Assembly (NCBI GenBank): GCA_005765155.1
Contig: VCCP01000002.1
Span: forward strand, 3,720,001-3,784,000
DNA: 64,000 bases
Direction of reading: 5' to 3'
Origin: Zelopaecilomyces penicillatus
Taxonomy: Eukaryota > Ascomycota > Sordariomycetes > Hypocreales > Pseudodiploosporaceae
Part shown: piece by piece, positions 32,132 to 42,526 of the stretch
Numbering within the stretch: position 1 is the first letter of the stretch
Layout of the letters: every line of letters begins with the position of its first letter
Notes under the pieces: generated by a model
Seen by the model: only the letters and a program-made list of their open reading frames with translations
Database searches by the model: none
Told to the model about the DNA's origin: nothing
Translations under genes and position numbers: made by a program

Positions 32132-34257
32132 ATGCCCAACACAGATACTCCTCCCGACGAAGCTATGCAGAAAGCACAGAAGCTGCCAGAGAGCACGGCC
32201 GAGCGACCGTACAGGTCCCATTCGCAGCCTGCCTGTGTTCCCTGTCGTCGACGTAAATCGCGATGCCAGATGGAGGCGGGCGCGAAAACCTGTGTGACTT
32301 GCCATGCCCATCGTACTGAGTGTTACCTACCAGGCGCTCCGCAAGATCAGGCCGTGGTGGACCCATCAGCTCGTCGTCAACGCAAGAGTGCTACTCGAGC
32401 GTCTTCACAAGGTTCCACCTCAACTGCAAGAACAGCACTGCCTACATCGAGTCCTTTCCGTGCTACTAATCTAACAAAAGCCAATACGTCTAGAATGCCC
32501 CTACCTGGGCTTCCCTCAATGAACCACCAACCTGCGGCACCTGGGCAAATGGTGTCTAGCACAGCACAAGAGGAGGAATCCTCACTTGCCCTGGTTTCTG
32601 CAGACGACCAGCATCCGAACTTGCATATAGTTGGACCGGCTGGAACTAATGATAGTCAGGTTCTATCTGATTATCTCTCGGGTATCCCAGGGGCCGCAAG
32701 GCTCACCCGGATGGTGACACCTGAGTCTGTTCGCTCCAGACCGGTATTGTTCACTGAGGTTCAGAAACGGCCAGTTGGAATTTCAATGAATCGTAGTACT
32801 TCTGCAGACAGATTAGAAACTATTGAGAAGTTATTAGAGCCTTACACTGAAGAAATAATCGATGAGTCCGTCCTCGCCGCATTCTATATGTATAGCTTGA
32901 TAATCTGACTGGTGTAGGTATTTTAAGAAAGTCAATGTCTGCCTTCCACTTCTTGATGAGGTGTCTTTTAGACGGCAGTTCCATGATGACAAGGGTCGTA
33001 TATCTCCAGCACTGCTGGCATGCCTATATGCGCACACATCTGTATATTGGAAGTACTCAAAGACACTATCAAGGCAGAGATGCCCAGACAGTCGATTTAT
33101 TTGGAACCTTGCCAACGAGGCAGTGTACTCGGAACTTCATCTTTCTCCAGGAATGTCAATTATCACGGCAATTTTGCTCAACATTGGGGGACGTCCAACC
33201 ACATCATTGATCGGAAACGGGGTTCTTCTTGGCTCCGCCATCTCTATGTCTCATTCTCTGGGACTGAATCAGAACCCCCTTCCGTGGAATATAGCACAGT
33301 CTGAGAAGCACCTGCGCATGAAGATATGGTGGGCTCTTTTGATACAGGACAGATGGTTAGTTGACCCAATATAAAGCCCATGGGCAAAATTAACGTGGTC
33401 TAAATTACAGGACAAGTCTCGCACATGGAACACCCCCACTGATAGCGAGAGCGCAGTATGACGTGCCGCTACCGACTATTGAGCATCTTTGCAATGAAGC
33501 GGCAACAGAGGCAAAAATGAAAACGGCATTGGTTTTTATTGCTTTTGTCGGGTTGACAGATGTATTGGAGAAACATCTGCAGCACGTCTATCATGTGCGA
33601 CGGGACAAGAACTGGAATACGACCGAACTTGAGTTGAGTCTCAACGCTTGGGTAGAATCACTAAGCGGTACTAACCGTCTCATCATAATCCGCGGCTCCC
33701 GTCTTGATATACCAGGTGCTTCCAATCTTCGCCTTGCATATTTGACGACTCGTCTTTTGCTGCAACGGATAGAGCTAGAAGCAGACAAGCAGTCTACCGA
33801 TCCTAACGAAAGTCGGTTGATGAACTTATATTCTAAGGCTCGAAGAACAGCAGAGGAGATTCTTATTCTCGTACAAGAGTTTCAGTCCGCTCATCTTGGT
33901 GATTTCTGGCTGTCCATAAGTGCTTTCTCATTCCCTGCAACGGTTAACTTCCTGCTTCGATGTGCCTTGGAGACGGAGAACTCGCCACAGGGACTAGCTC
34001 AGAGCAGCTCTTTTAGAATTGCTCGCGACTTGATTACAACACTAAGAAACCACCAGGAGAAGTACGGCTGGGATTTGGGTGACGTATGTCTGGCCCAGCA
34101 CGCTGAAATTGTCGAAAAGATCGGGGCAGGAGTTGCCCCCATTGAGCAGGGGGAGAGTGGTGGCACTGTAGACATTACAGACTTTGTCATGCCAGATGCA
34201 TCTATTCTTGACCAGTTTCTTCCGAGCTTATGGGATCCGCTCCAAAACGCCTGGTGA
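32132..34257 (+). CDS. Zn2Cys6 transcription factor next to a dialkylglycine-decarboxylase-like gene
   Basis: Three exons, 32132-32865, 32918-33355 and 33411-34257, encode 672 residues. The zinc cluster is PACVPCRRRKSRC followed by KTCVTCHAHRTEC (Cys35, 38, 45, 54, 57, 64; C-x2-C-x6-C-x8-C-x2-C-x6-C). Intron 1 has a weak GTCCGT donor but joins IIDE to YFKKVNVCLPLLDEVSFRRQ, the normal start of the fungal TF domain. Intron 2 has GTTAGT and ACAG and joins MKIWWALLIQDRW to TSLAHGTPPLIARAQYDVPL, typical of the middle homology region. It lies 383 bp upstream of the aminotransferase-fold gene, same strand, so local control of that gene is a fair guess. Confidence 0.9.
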
Positions 34258-34640
34258 TTCCATAAAGGAGGAAGGGGTGGTGGGAGAGAAGGGGGGTGTG
34301 AGCTGACTCGGGTGGACACGGTTGCGAGTTTTCCGTGGCGACTTTGCCGCGGGGAGCTACTCGCCGAGGGAGAGTAGGACAGACCCAACAACAAACGCCA
34401 TGATTGATCCACAAAGAAACGATATCGGAAGCACACTAAAAGTATTTCTTTCCATCAGATGTTTATAAAAGTACAGCATGATCCCCAGAAATGTCGAGAA
34501 GACAGACACTCCTCACCCAGCATCCGATTACCACCACAGCAATTGATCAGCGTATTGATTTCAACACAAGTTGTGCCCTCCCCCCCTTTTGCATACACCT
34601 CTTCGCCTTTCTTGCCAAAAACCCCCATAATTTCAATAAA
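34258..34640. promoter_or_regulatory. Spacer and probable promoter of the dialkylglycine-decarboxylase-like gene
   Basis: These 383 bp separate two same-strand genes. The 3' half is C/T- and A-rich, like a 5' leader. The frame of the downstream gene stays open upstream to 34491 and includes an ATG there, but the leader it would encode has no conserved character. Confidence 0.35.
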
Positions 34641-36041
34641 ATGGCACCTGGAGCTCTTCTCGAAATAGAGAGCGCTGTTCTCCCTGTGTTTGCTAAAGGA
34701 GATGCCCCGCCCACACTATATCAAGACGCCAACCAAGAGGAACTCATGAAGAAGACCAAAGCCCATCTAATCAACTATGGCTCAAAGTTCCATGAAGATG
34801 TCATTGTTGGATCCCGTGGCCTTTACATATACACAGCATCTGGGCACAGGGTTCTCGACTGGACCTCAGGTCAGATGTCCTGCCTTTTGGGGCATGGCCA
34901 TCCGGAGATTGTCAAGACAATTGTCGACCATGCAATGTACCTCGACCATCTTTTCTCCGGGATGGTGTCGCCCCCTGTCATATCTTTAGGCGAACGTCTC
35001 TGCAAGGCATTGCCTTCTGGATTAGACAAGGCGTTCTTCCTCTCCACAGGTGGTGAGAGCAATGAGGCGGCCATCAAGATGGCCAAAGTCTACACTGGAA
35101 AGTTTGAGATTGTTGGTCTTGGGGCGTCTTGGCATGGAATGACTGCCCAAGCACTCGGGGCGCAATATCATTATGGGCGAAAGGGCCATGGACCTCTGAT
35201 GCCAGGGAGTCTGATGTTACCTGGCCCAAATGCCTATCGATCAGAATTTCGGAAGCCAGATGGATCTTACGATTGGGAAGCCGAGCTCAACTATGGATGG
35301 AAAATGATTGACCTCCAATCATGTGGATCTCTTGCCGCTTGTATTGTCGAATGCATTCAAAGCTCTGCGGGAATGCACGTTCTGCCTTCTGGCTACCTTA
35401 AGGCATTGAAGAAGCACTGCGAGGCGAGAGGCATGCTGCTTATCGTGGACGAGGCACAGACTGGAGTTGGGCGATGCGGAGACTTCATGGCTATTAACCA
35501 CGAAGATGTCGTGCCTGACATTCTGACCCTCTCCAAGACACTTGGAAATGGCCTTCCAATCAGCGCGGTTGTTACGAGTAACGAGATTGAGAGTGTTTGC
35601 TCCGAAAGAGACTACTTCTTTTACACAACACACGTCAACGACCCTCTCCCTGCTGCTGTTGGCGACAAAGTCCTCGAGATTGTTTTCCGGGACAACCTGA
35701 TCGAGCACGCCCAGCGGGTAGGCCAAGTCTTACACAATGGGCTCTGCAAGCTCAAGTCCAGGTATGGATGCATCGGCGACGTTCGCGGCCGGGGACTCAT
35801 GGCTGGCGTGGAGATTGTGGCAGACCGAGAGACCAAACAGCCTGCTCTCGAACTGGCCAAGAGAATCGGAGACAAGGCATACAAGCTGGGGGTTTGGGCC
35901 AACTTGAGCAGCCACCCCAGTTTTGGTGGTACGTTTCGCATTGCGCCGCCCATTACTGTGACGGCGGTGCAGGTTGAGGAAGGGTTGGCTATGCTGGAGG
36001 AGGCGCTTGCGACAACGGAGGGTTCAATGCCGCTGTACTAA
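34641..36041 (+). CDS. PLP-dependent class III aminotransferase, dialkylglycine decarboxylase-like
   Basis: A single exon encodes 466 residues, starting MAPGALLEIESAVLPVF. Dialkylglycine decarboxylase breaks down alpha,alpha-dialkyl amino acids such as 2-aminoisobutyrate to a ketone and CO2, coupled to transamination of pyruvate. Visible are VLDWTSGQMSCLLGHGHPEI, STGGESNEAAIKMAKVYTGK (phosphate site), SWHGMTAQALGAQYHYGRKG, IVDEAQTGVGRCG with the cofactor Asp, and the Schiff-base Lys299 in DILTLSKTLGNGLPISAVV. FYTTHVNDPLPAAVGDKVLE closely resembles the bacterial decarboxylase, and RGRGLMAGVEIV follows. Those two segments are why I prefer this over a general omega-aminotransferase. Lack of introns and a resemblance to bacterial enzymes make past horizontal transfer possible, but this is not shown. 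Confidence 0.85.
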   Translation: MAPGALLEIESAVLPVFAKGDAPPTLYQDANQEELMKKTKAHLINYGSKFHEDVIVGSRGLYIYTASGHRVLDWTSGQMSCLLGHGHPEIVKTIVDHAMYLDHLFSGMVSPPVISLGERLCKALPSGLDKAFFLSTGGESNEAAIKMAKVYTGKFEIVGLGASWHGMTAQALGAQYHYGRKGHGPLMPGSLMLPGPNAYRSEFRKPDGSYDWEAELNYGWKMIDLQSCGSLAACIVECIQSSAGMHVLPSGYLKALKKHCEARGMLLIVDEAQTGVGRCGDFMAINHEDVVPDILTLSKTLGNGLPISAVVTSNEIESVCSERDYFFYTTHVNDPLPAAVGDKVLEIVFRDNLIEHAQRVGQVLHNGLCKLKSRYGCIGDVRGRGLMAGVEIVADRETKQPALELAKRIGDKAYKLGVWANLSSHPSFGGTFRIAPPITVTAVQVEEGLAMLEEALATTEGSMPLY

Positions 36042-37053
36042 AAGGTGCAAGGCGCACAAAGTCATGAGATTAATGATCTGATTTATTGATAGTTCCTAGT
36101 TTTAATAATACATGTTTTGGCTTTCTCACTCGCTGGCAATCCTCCTCTACTCAGCATCCATCTGGAAACATGTTAGTGAAGTGCCTCCTTTTTTTGGGCA
36201 CCAATTTTGGACGCCTTTTCCGGGTCAACGGTCCAATAAGTCATTAACAAGCACACCCTATAACCTGTGGCTTTACGGATCCATTTTTACTTTAAATGTC
36301 TGTGTAGATTAGAGTTTAAGGGTAGAAACAAGTGTCATGGCTTGGACTTGTGGGGCTTTGCATGGGAGGCCCAGGAGCAACCACTGGAGGAGAGTTGACC
36401 TACCGGGATTTGCAGCAGATGAAGGGGTTTATAAACTCAATGGTGCAAGGTCTGGGAGTATAAAGGTTGGATATAGTCGATGTGCTGTCAAGTATCTGAC
36501 TTAGCATCATATGCAATCATGGAGTATCGAGTTGCTGGACCTGGATATGAAGCTGGGGAAGGTACTGGATATCATGTAAACTGCTGGGTGGGGGGTGAGG
36601 GAACAATTGAAAGTGATCAGATGCGATGTCCGGACGAGCCACGAGCAGGAATTGGAACCGTGTTGTTAGGAATGGCATTTTCCATATATGTTCAGAACGT
36701 CAATATATCATTCAAATATGCTACCATGATGTCATTCAGCACAAACTCGCTTTCAAGTCTTCGCCCGTCGCCCATAGCAAATCCATTCAAATACGCCCAT
36801 CCGGATATGCGCCATTGATTCGCAAAATAAAGAACAAGAAAAAGAGCAAAAACAGGCAATAAATGGAGGATCAAAGCCCCCAAGGTATCCCAAAGAAACT
36901 AATGCCCAAAATAACAGCAAAATAAATGAAACAAAAAGCCGCCCCTTCACTACCCGGTATGATGCCCGCTTAAGTTCAAAGAACGCCCGCCGAAAGTGTT
37001 TTGCAGAATAAATAAATATCGTGTGTGGTATCTCAAATTAGGATCATCAGTTC
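36042..37053. other. Intergenic, 1 kb
   Basis: This stretch between converging genes is AT-rich with A-rich runs near 36820-36930. A 112-codon plus-strand frame (36480-36818) has no coding character. Nothing else is seen. Confidence 0.4.
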
Positions 37054-37215
37054 TCAGGCGGGCCTCAGCTTCATGTAAGGGCTGAGTCGTCGGACGATTT
37101 GCTGGACGGCGACACCGAGCACCATGAGGATTTCGAGACCGACGATGCTGACCCAGACCATGTTGAGGACGCGCTCCTCGTCGAGGCTTGGGTAACCGTA
37201 GATGTACCCGGCCAT
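37054..37215 (-). CDS. Small single-pass membrane protein (53 aa), unknown function
   Basis: The minus strand holds a 54-codon frame, MAGYIYGYPSLDEERVLN then a hydrophobic helix WVSIVGLEILMVLGVAVQ (about residues 21-38) and a basic tail IVRRLSPYMKLRPA. Third codon positions are almost all C or G, much more biased than the flanking DNA, which indicates real coding. A good acceptor (TTCATTTCAG, ending at 37228) lies 12 nt before the ATG, and a GTGAGT donor at about 37657 could give a 430-nt intron in the 5' UTR. A positive C-terminus fits a small subunit of an organelle-membrane or ER complex, but I do not recognise the family. The longer overlapping minus-strand frame here is a shadow. Confidence 0.65.
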   Translation of the reverse strand: MAGYIYGYPSLDEERVLNMVWVSIVGLEILMVLGVAVQQIVRRLSPYMKLRPA

Positions 37216-38068
37216 GGTTGCTTTTCTCTGAAATGAATGAATATTTTGATGGACAGATAAACTATAGTACGTCGTACTTGGTGGTGGTGGTGGTGGTGGT
37301 AGTAGCGATTGCGGTGGTAGTGCTTATCGTTGTAGTGGCGATGAAATGGTCTAGTCGCTGCGTGGAACGAGTGGGTTTTTGTCTGGCCTTTGTGATAGGA
37401 CGAACAACGGACAGTGAAAAGACGCTGCTTTGAGAAGAGATGCTTGCTCGATGCCTGTAGGAACAAAGTATCTTGGGTCAGGGCAAGTTTCGGCTGATAT
37501 GTATGGACGTATGTATGGGCAGGCCCCCAACGTTGAAGGAAGGTGTATGGTGGAAGAAGATGAGCTGAGGGGCTGAGGCGCCTCGAGGGCGATGCAAATG
37601 GCTGGCTCGGAGGAGGGGCTGGCGATGACGAACAGGACAACTGCATGCAAGACTCACCTCTGCGTGTGCAGCAGTAGCTATGAATATGTGTGTGCGTGCG
37701 TATATATTTATGTATGTGTGCGTATCTTTGTGCGTGTGTATGGCGTCTGTATATACTGAAGTACGTCTATGTGCGTATGGATGTGTAGGTATATGTAGTT
37801 ATGTACTCGTCGACCCAGCCAGTGAGCGAATGTCGTCGTCTCTCCAAATATCAAAAAGTTGAAATCCGTGTCGCTGTCCAGAGAAGATGGCTTGCCGTGA
37901 GGGAAAAAAAGTGAGCGAGAGAGAGAGCGAGAGTTTGGAGAGAAGTGGTGAAGCAGAAGAAAGAAGAAATCCCAGCGGTCGGCGCAAAAGGCGGGATCCA
38001 AAGGGCATAAAGCAACACCAGGGGAGGGTTAACAAATTTTCAAAAAGAGGACCGACAGACGCTGCTTT

Positions 38069-38100
<32 letters not shown>

Positions 38101-40302
38101 GGGCTTTTTTTTTTTAAAGCAGAAGAAGAAAAAACCCGTCACCGCTCTCTGCTGCCGGGCCGCTTGTTTGCAAATCAAACGTTGTCGTGCAGTAGGCGGG
38201 ACGCAGGCAGGATGCGAGTTTGCAAGACGCCAGATGCAGATGCAGGCATGGATGGGATGATGGGGGTTGGGGTTGGGTTGGGCGAACAGGTCACCAACAA
38301 ACGAAGCGGCAGGCTAAAAAAGACGACTGGGATCAGTTCAAGGTAGTAATATGTATGTGGGAACTGCATGGGAAGGTCAACTGTCATTATATATCAGGTG
38401 TAGATCGTAGTACACACACATAATAATGAACGGGCAGCCCACCCCGTCAGCTCAATGGACTCTCGCGGTCTTTCTCTCTTTCTTTCTTTTCTTTCTTTCT
38501 CTCCGTTTCGACCCCTTGTCTCTCCTGCTTTGTCTCTTCCGTCTCTTTTTGCCCGACGCCCCACGTGGCCTCTACTGATTACGGCCTGGTATGCTGATGC
38601 CAATGCTGCCAATGTGGGGAAAAACGTCTCTAGTCAACCCACGCGGAGTACGTGGTGGGTTAGACCAGGCAAAATGTGTTAAGGATGGGGGTCAACAACG
38701 AGCCAGCCAGCCAGCATAGGCAAGATGGGCTTCGTTAGTCAATGGCCTGGTATACTGACAGCGACGATTTCCCGATCGTACTGCTTGAGAGGAACACGCC
38801 CAGTGCGGATCCCCAGCCTGTCGGTTGAGTGCTGGTTCTTTGATTTCTTTCTTGACCAGCTGAGCTTATCTGGCAACACTGGGAGAGTCTGCAGACCACC
38901 AGCCACTTGGTGTTGTCCATGAGCTGTCTTGCGTGGGAATGACGTGCCGACCGAGTCAAGGCCCCTTTCCAGGATGGTGTCTGATGGTTTTCGTGCTATT
39001 TAATGATAAACCCGTCAGCACCAAGTATAAATAATTCCCGTATCCGACAAGTCTTGGCCTTTTCCACTCTAGAACTAGAGGAGCCATTATTATGTCAGCG
39101 GGGAAAAACGTTTACCCAATCATCTGCCTACTTTGTGGCCCTTCCAAAGCTGCTCCAAACCTCCAAAACTCCAAAACTTCAGCAATCCAGAGGTCATGGA
39201 GAAAAATTCTTCTCATGCGAGACCTCACTCTTTGTACATGCTGTACATGCAACGACCAGGTGTTGAGTTGTATTCACCAAACAGGGGCTTGCTGCATACT
39301 TGACGGTCTAGTGTGTCCTCTGGTCCCGTACACGTACATTAGTCCAGTCTCTGGACCCTTGCAAGTGCGTCCGCTTCGTTGTCTCATACCAGGCGTCGAG
39401 GCCCAATCCACAACCCAACAGCCAACCAGGCTGGCATCTTCAAGACTCCAACCTCTGCAAGCTGCCCAAACATGCCCTATCGGAAGCGCTGCACTGTCCG
39501 GTCTGCACTCAGGGTTCAAACTCCGGTCAGTGACGGCCATATGTTAGTACGAAGGTATAAGGACTCACAGACAAAGAAATTCAAGCGAAGGGTTTGCTAA
39601 CAGACAGGCCTCTGTGGCTGGTTGTGTGCATTTGATGTGCGAGTACGGAGCCCCAGCCCGAGTGCAAGTACATCCACGCCAGCTACGCACACCGCATTTG
39701 TGATTGGCGCCAACGATGCGTGCAAGCCAGCCTCTTGCGGATCTCCCCTGTCTGTTGAGAAAGTCGATCTTGCTCTAGTTCAGGTTTATTACAATCTGTT
39801 ATCGGACAAGCGGACGGTCGCAAGCACCGGGTCGGAGCTCGGCGTCCCTCCATAGCAAGGCCAATGCTAACGTGCCACTGGCTGCGATCCATTCCGCATA
39901 ATTGTGCTTGTGCGCAACGGGAATCTTGCATCGGCAGATTGTAGTTCCACTAATAAAGCTTACTTCTACACAGCCAATAGAAATATGGAGATTTCATCAA
40001 GAACAGCAATTGGGATGGATGTGTAGACGATTCATGGAGAGAAGAGTCTGGATAATTCTGGCTGACTGTGAGTACCTTAGCAGCATCGTGACTCACGCTG
40101 AAAAAGTCAATTTTGCAATATGCATTTCCCCAGTTGAGAATGCACAACAGTAGAGACTTCATGTTTTCGGCTTTTCCAACTTGGAGATTATATTTGTTCC
40201 TATATAAAACAAGTATCATGAGTTGAATGTTGCATTGACAATAGCCTTTTTATTTGCCTTGCAATGCGCGGCTGGGTCTTATATGAGGTACCAGCCACTC
40301 GC
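37216..40302. other. Gene-poor low-complexity stretch of 3 kb
   Basis: The stretch starts with the likely 5' UTR intron of the small membrane protein. It includes GGT repeats (37280-37300), GT/GC-rich microsatellite DNA (37685-37780), GAGA tracts (37915-37940), a GACACC array (38070-38099), a CT-rich tract (38465-38505) and otherwise unique sequence. A 151-codon frame at 39092-39547 shows no start context, domain or codon bias and is rejected. Confidence 0.4.
38070..38099 (+). repeat. Microsatellite (GACACC)x5
   Basis: Five perfect hexamers are followed within 10 bp by a T-run (38106-38116). It lies in non-coding DNA. Confidence 0.9.
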
Positions 40303-40844
40303 TTAAGCACCGACTGCAACAGGCATGTTGAGCTTGGTCTTTCCATCGACGGCATCCTTGACGACAGCCCACTGAGCGGGGGAGAAGAAGACCTTGGAGT
40401 CGTCCTTGACGCTCTGGAGAGAGCGAGAACCGTCAACCATATCCTTGACAACAGACCACTGGGCGGGGCTGAAGAAGACCTATGCAAAAGTCGCTCATTA
40501 GTCTGGCGCTTTCAATATTATTTTTGTCAAAGAGAAGAAAACCGAAGTCTTTGCAGAGGGCCTTCATATTTATTCTCCTTTTGACTTACCTTGCTGTCTT
40601 CCTTGACCTCGTTCTGGACGTCGCTGCGACCCTCAACCATATCCTTCACAACGGACCACTGGGCCGGAGAGAAATAGACCTTGGAGTCCTCCTTGACGGT
40701 CTGGATGGTGCGGTTGCCGTCAACAATCTCGCGGACGATGGCCCACTGCTGCTCGGAGAAGCCGTTCTCATCCACGCCCTCCTGAGCAAAGGCATCAATG
40801 ACGTTTTTGGCAGCAGACCACTGAGCGGGGGTGAAGGTGGCCAT
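40303..40844 (-). CDS. Small repeat protein with five F(S/T)PAQW-type units
   Basis: Exons 40844-40590 and 40479-40303, separated by a 110-nt intron with a GTAAGT donor and TAG acceptor, encode 143 residues. Five units of 25-30 residues start at Phe4, 29, 58, 88 and 117. Each has an F-x-x-x-Q-W opening and a helix such as SVVKDMVDG; units 2-4 end in a charged link like SVKEDSKVF. The third and fourth units are nearly identical (FSPAQWSVVKDMV in both). There is no signal peptide and no membrane segment, so a cytosolic or nuclear location is likely. The third base of most codons is C or G, which suggests good expression. I recognise no named family. The intron falls at the boundary between units 3 and 4. 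Confidence 0.82.
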
Positions 40845-42526
40845 TGTGTTGATAAGAAGCAAAGAGTAAGTTGAAGGTGGTTTGGTGTATTGTGATCTTG
40901 AAAATGAAAAAATGGAGAATGATTCTGTGGCTGTTGAAATCACTAACATGTAAAGTCGCGGTCCTTGGCTATTTATCTTGCGCTTGCCCTGGTCTGAAGC
41001 ATATCAACTCAAGGTGGGGAATCTTCATGAGCTGCTGATACTGAGCTTTAGATTCGTAAGTCTGAGGGTCGTGTATGCAAGTTCCTTGCATCATGTTCGT
41101 ATATTACATGTCCAACGAGATGCCGCCTCATCCGCTGTTGTCGAAGCGATCCAGGCTGGCTTTCCTCCTCGGCTCTTTCGTCCTGCACGCAGTGACAATC
41201 CATTGGCTTCTTAGAAACATTCAAGGTTGATGATAAAAGAGGTTATCCACATTATCTCGCTTGCGCGAATCACTCGTCGCTTCGGCAGGTCGAGATCGTT
41301 AACTCCGGCTGACTGCTGTCTTGATTTGGATAATCCCCCTCTTTCTAACCCATCTTACTTCCCCTCATTTACTCCACGATAGAGTTGATCTATGGCGTGT
41401 GAGTCGGAATTGACTCGCATTATGCCGTTCCGAACTGCCGCTTTTGAGTTAATGTCGGCCCGTACCTTGACCATGGTTCCCGTGAGGCCCGGATAGGTAA
41501 CCATGCGCAAGGTTGCAACAAGCACATAAGCTCCACTAAAAGGCTATCATTTCTCTAAGAGGAAAAACCTGTTAAGGCTCAGGATCAAGATGACTGCATG
41601 TCTCTTGTTTATGGGAGGAAAGATTGTAAATCGGATGCTGACATACACGTCACGTATCTAGTGCTTATAATGCAGTCGCACAGATAGCCTATGATTTGGA
41701 TGGCAACCCCCCTGCTGCTCTTTCATACCAATCGCACTGCCGAGATCTCCCCTGTCAAGAACTCAAGTGGTATGTCAACCATTTCAACTCATTAAACAAT
41801 GGAAAGTGAGAGTTGCTTGGTGAGGGGGTCCTTTGAGTAGCTCTTGGTTAGTAGTGGACCGAGATCTTTGACCATGTAACTACTAATAGCTTTTTGTCCA
41901 ATGGGTTTCCAATCAAATGTTTGTTGGCATTATTCTGTCGCCTTTAAATGCTGCTGCATCTTGACAAGAATATCTATCCTAGATAAACTTGTATCAAATC
42001 GATCATGACAGTCCAATAGACCTTGCGAAACCTCACCATGGTCAAGCTACACGAGGTCTCTCTCAAAGACAAACAGGCTCCGTATGAGGCACAATACTGC
42101 GCTGCACACGGGGCCGCCCACTTTCTCTATCAGGAAACCCCGCTGGAGATTAACAAGTGCTGTCTCACGATAAGACAATTCGTCGGCTTTCCTAATCCCG
42201 TAGCATGCATGAAGCAGATCAGCGTACCATCTATCGTGCGAACCAATAGATAGTCATTCAAAAAACAACGATCTCGTATTGGAAATCTCATTATAAATGT
42301 TGACTTCAATTATACCCTGTTCATGCATCGCTTGCGGGGAAGTACCATGACCCAAAAGCGGTATTTGCTCCACTCATTCTTACTTCATACATGACAAGAG
42401 GATCGAAATCCCAGTTCCTAAGTCCGGGGCATTAAACAAGTTCAGGAGGTCATAATCTTCATATCTCCAGAAATCTGCTTCCACTAAACAGCAAATTATC
42501 CATCACAGCACTTTTTCATTTCCATC
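40845..42526. promoter_or_regulatory. Long divergent spacer, repeat protein / 2OG oxygenase
   Basis: This 1.7-kb head-to-head region contains the promoters of both genes. It is AT-rich with no repeats. A 76-codon frame at 42023-42253 has an internal ATG (MVKLHEVSLKDK) but no supporting features. Confidence 0.4.

Noticed and set aside
37071..37646. A 191-codon minus-strand frame with a poly-His run
   Set aside because: The His run is the GTG/GGT microsatellite read on the other strand, and the frame is a shadow of the better-supported 53-residue frame.
39092..39547. A 151-codon plus-strand frame with several Cys
   Set aside because: No signal peptide, no domain, an overlapping minus-strand frame of similar length, and no codon bias; it is most likely chance.
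42023..42253. A 76-codon plus-strand frame (MVKLHEVSLKDK from its internal ATG)
   Set aside because: It lies in the promoter region of the oxygenase gene with no motif or bias; it may be chance.
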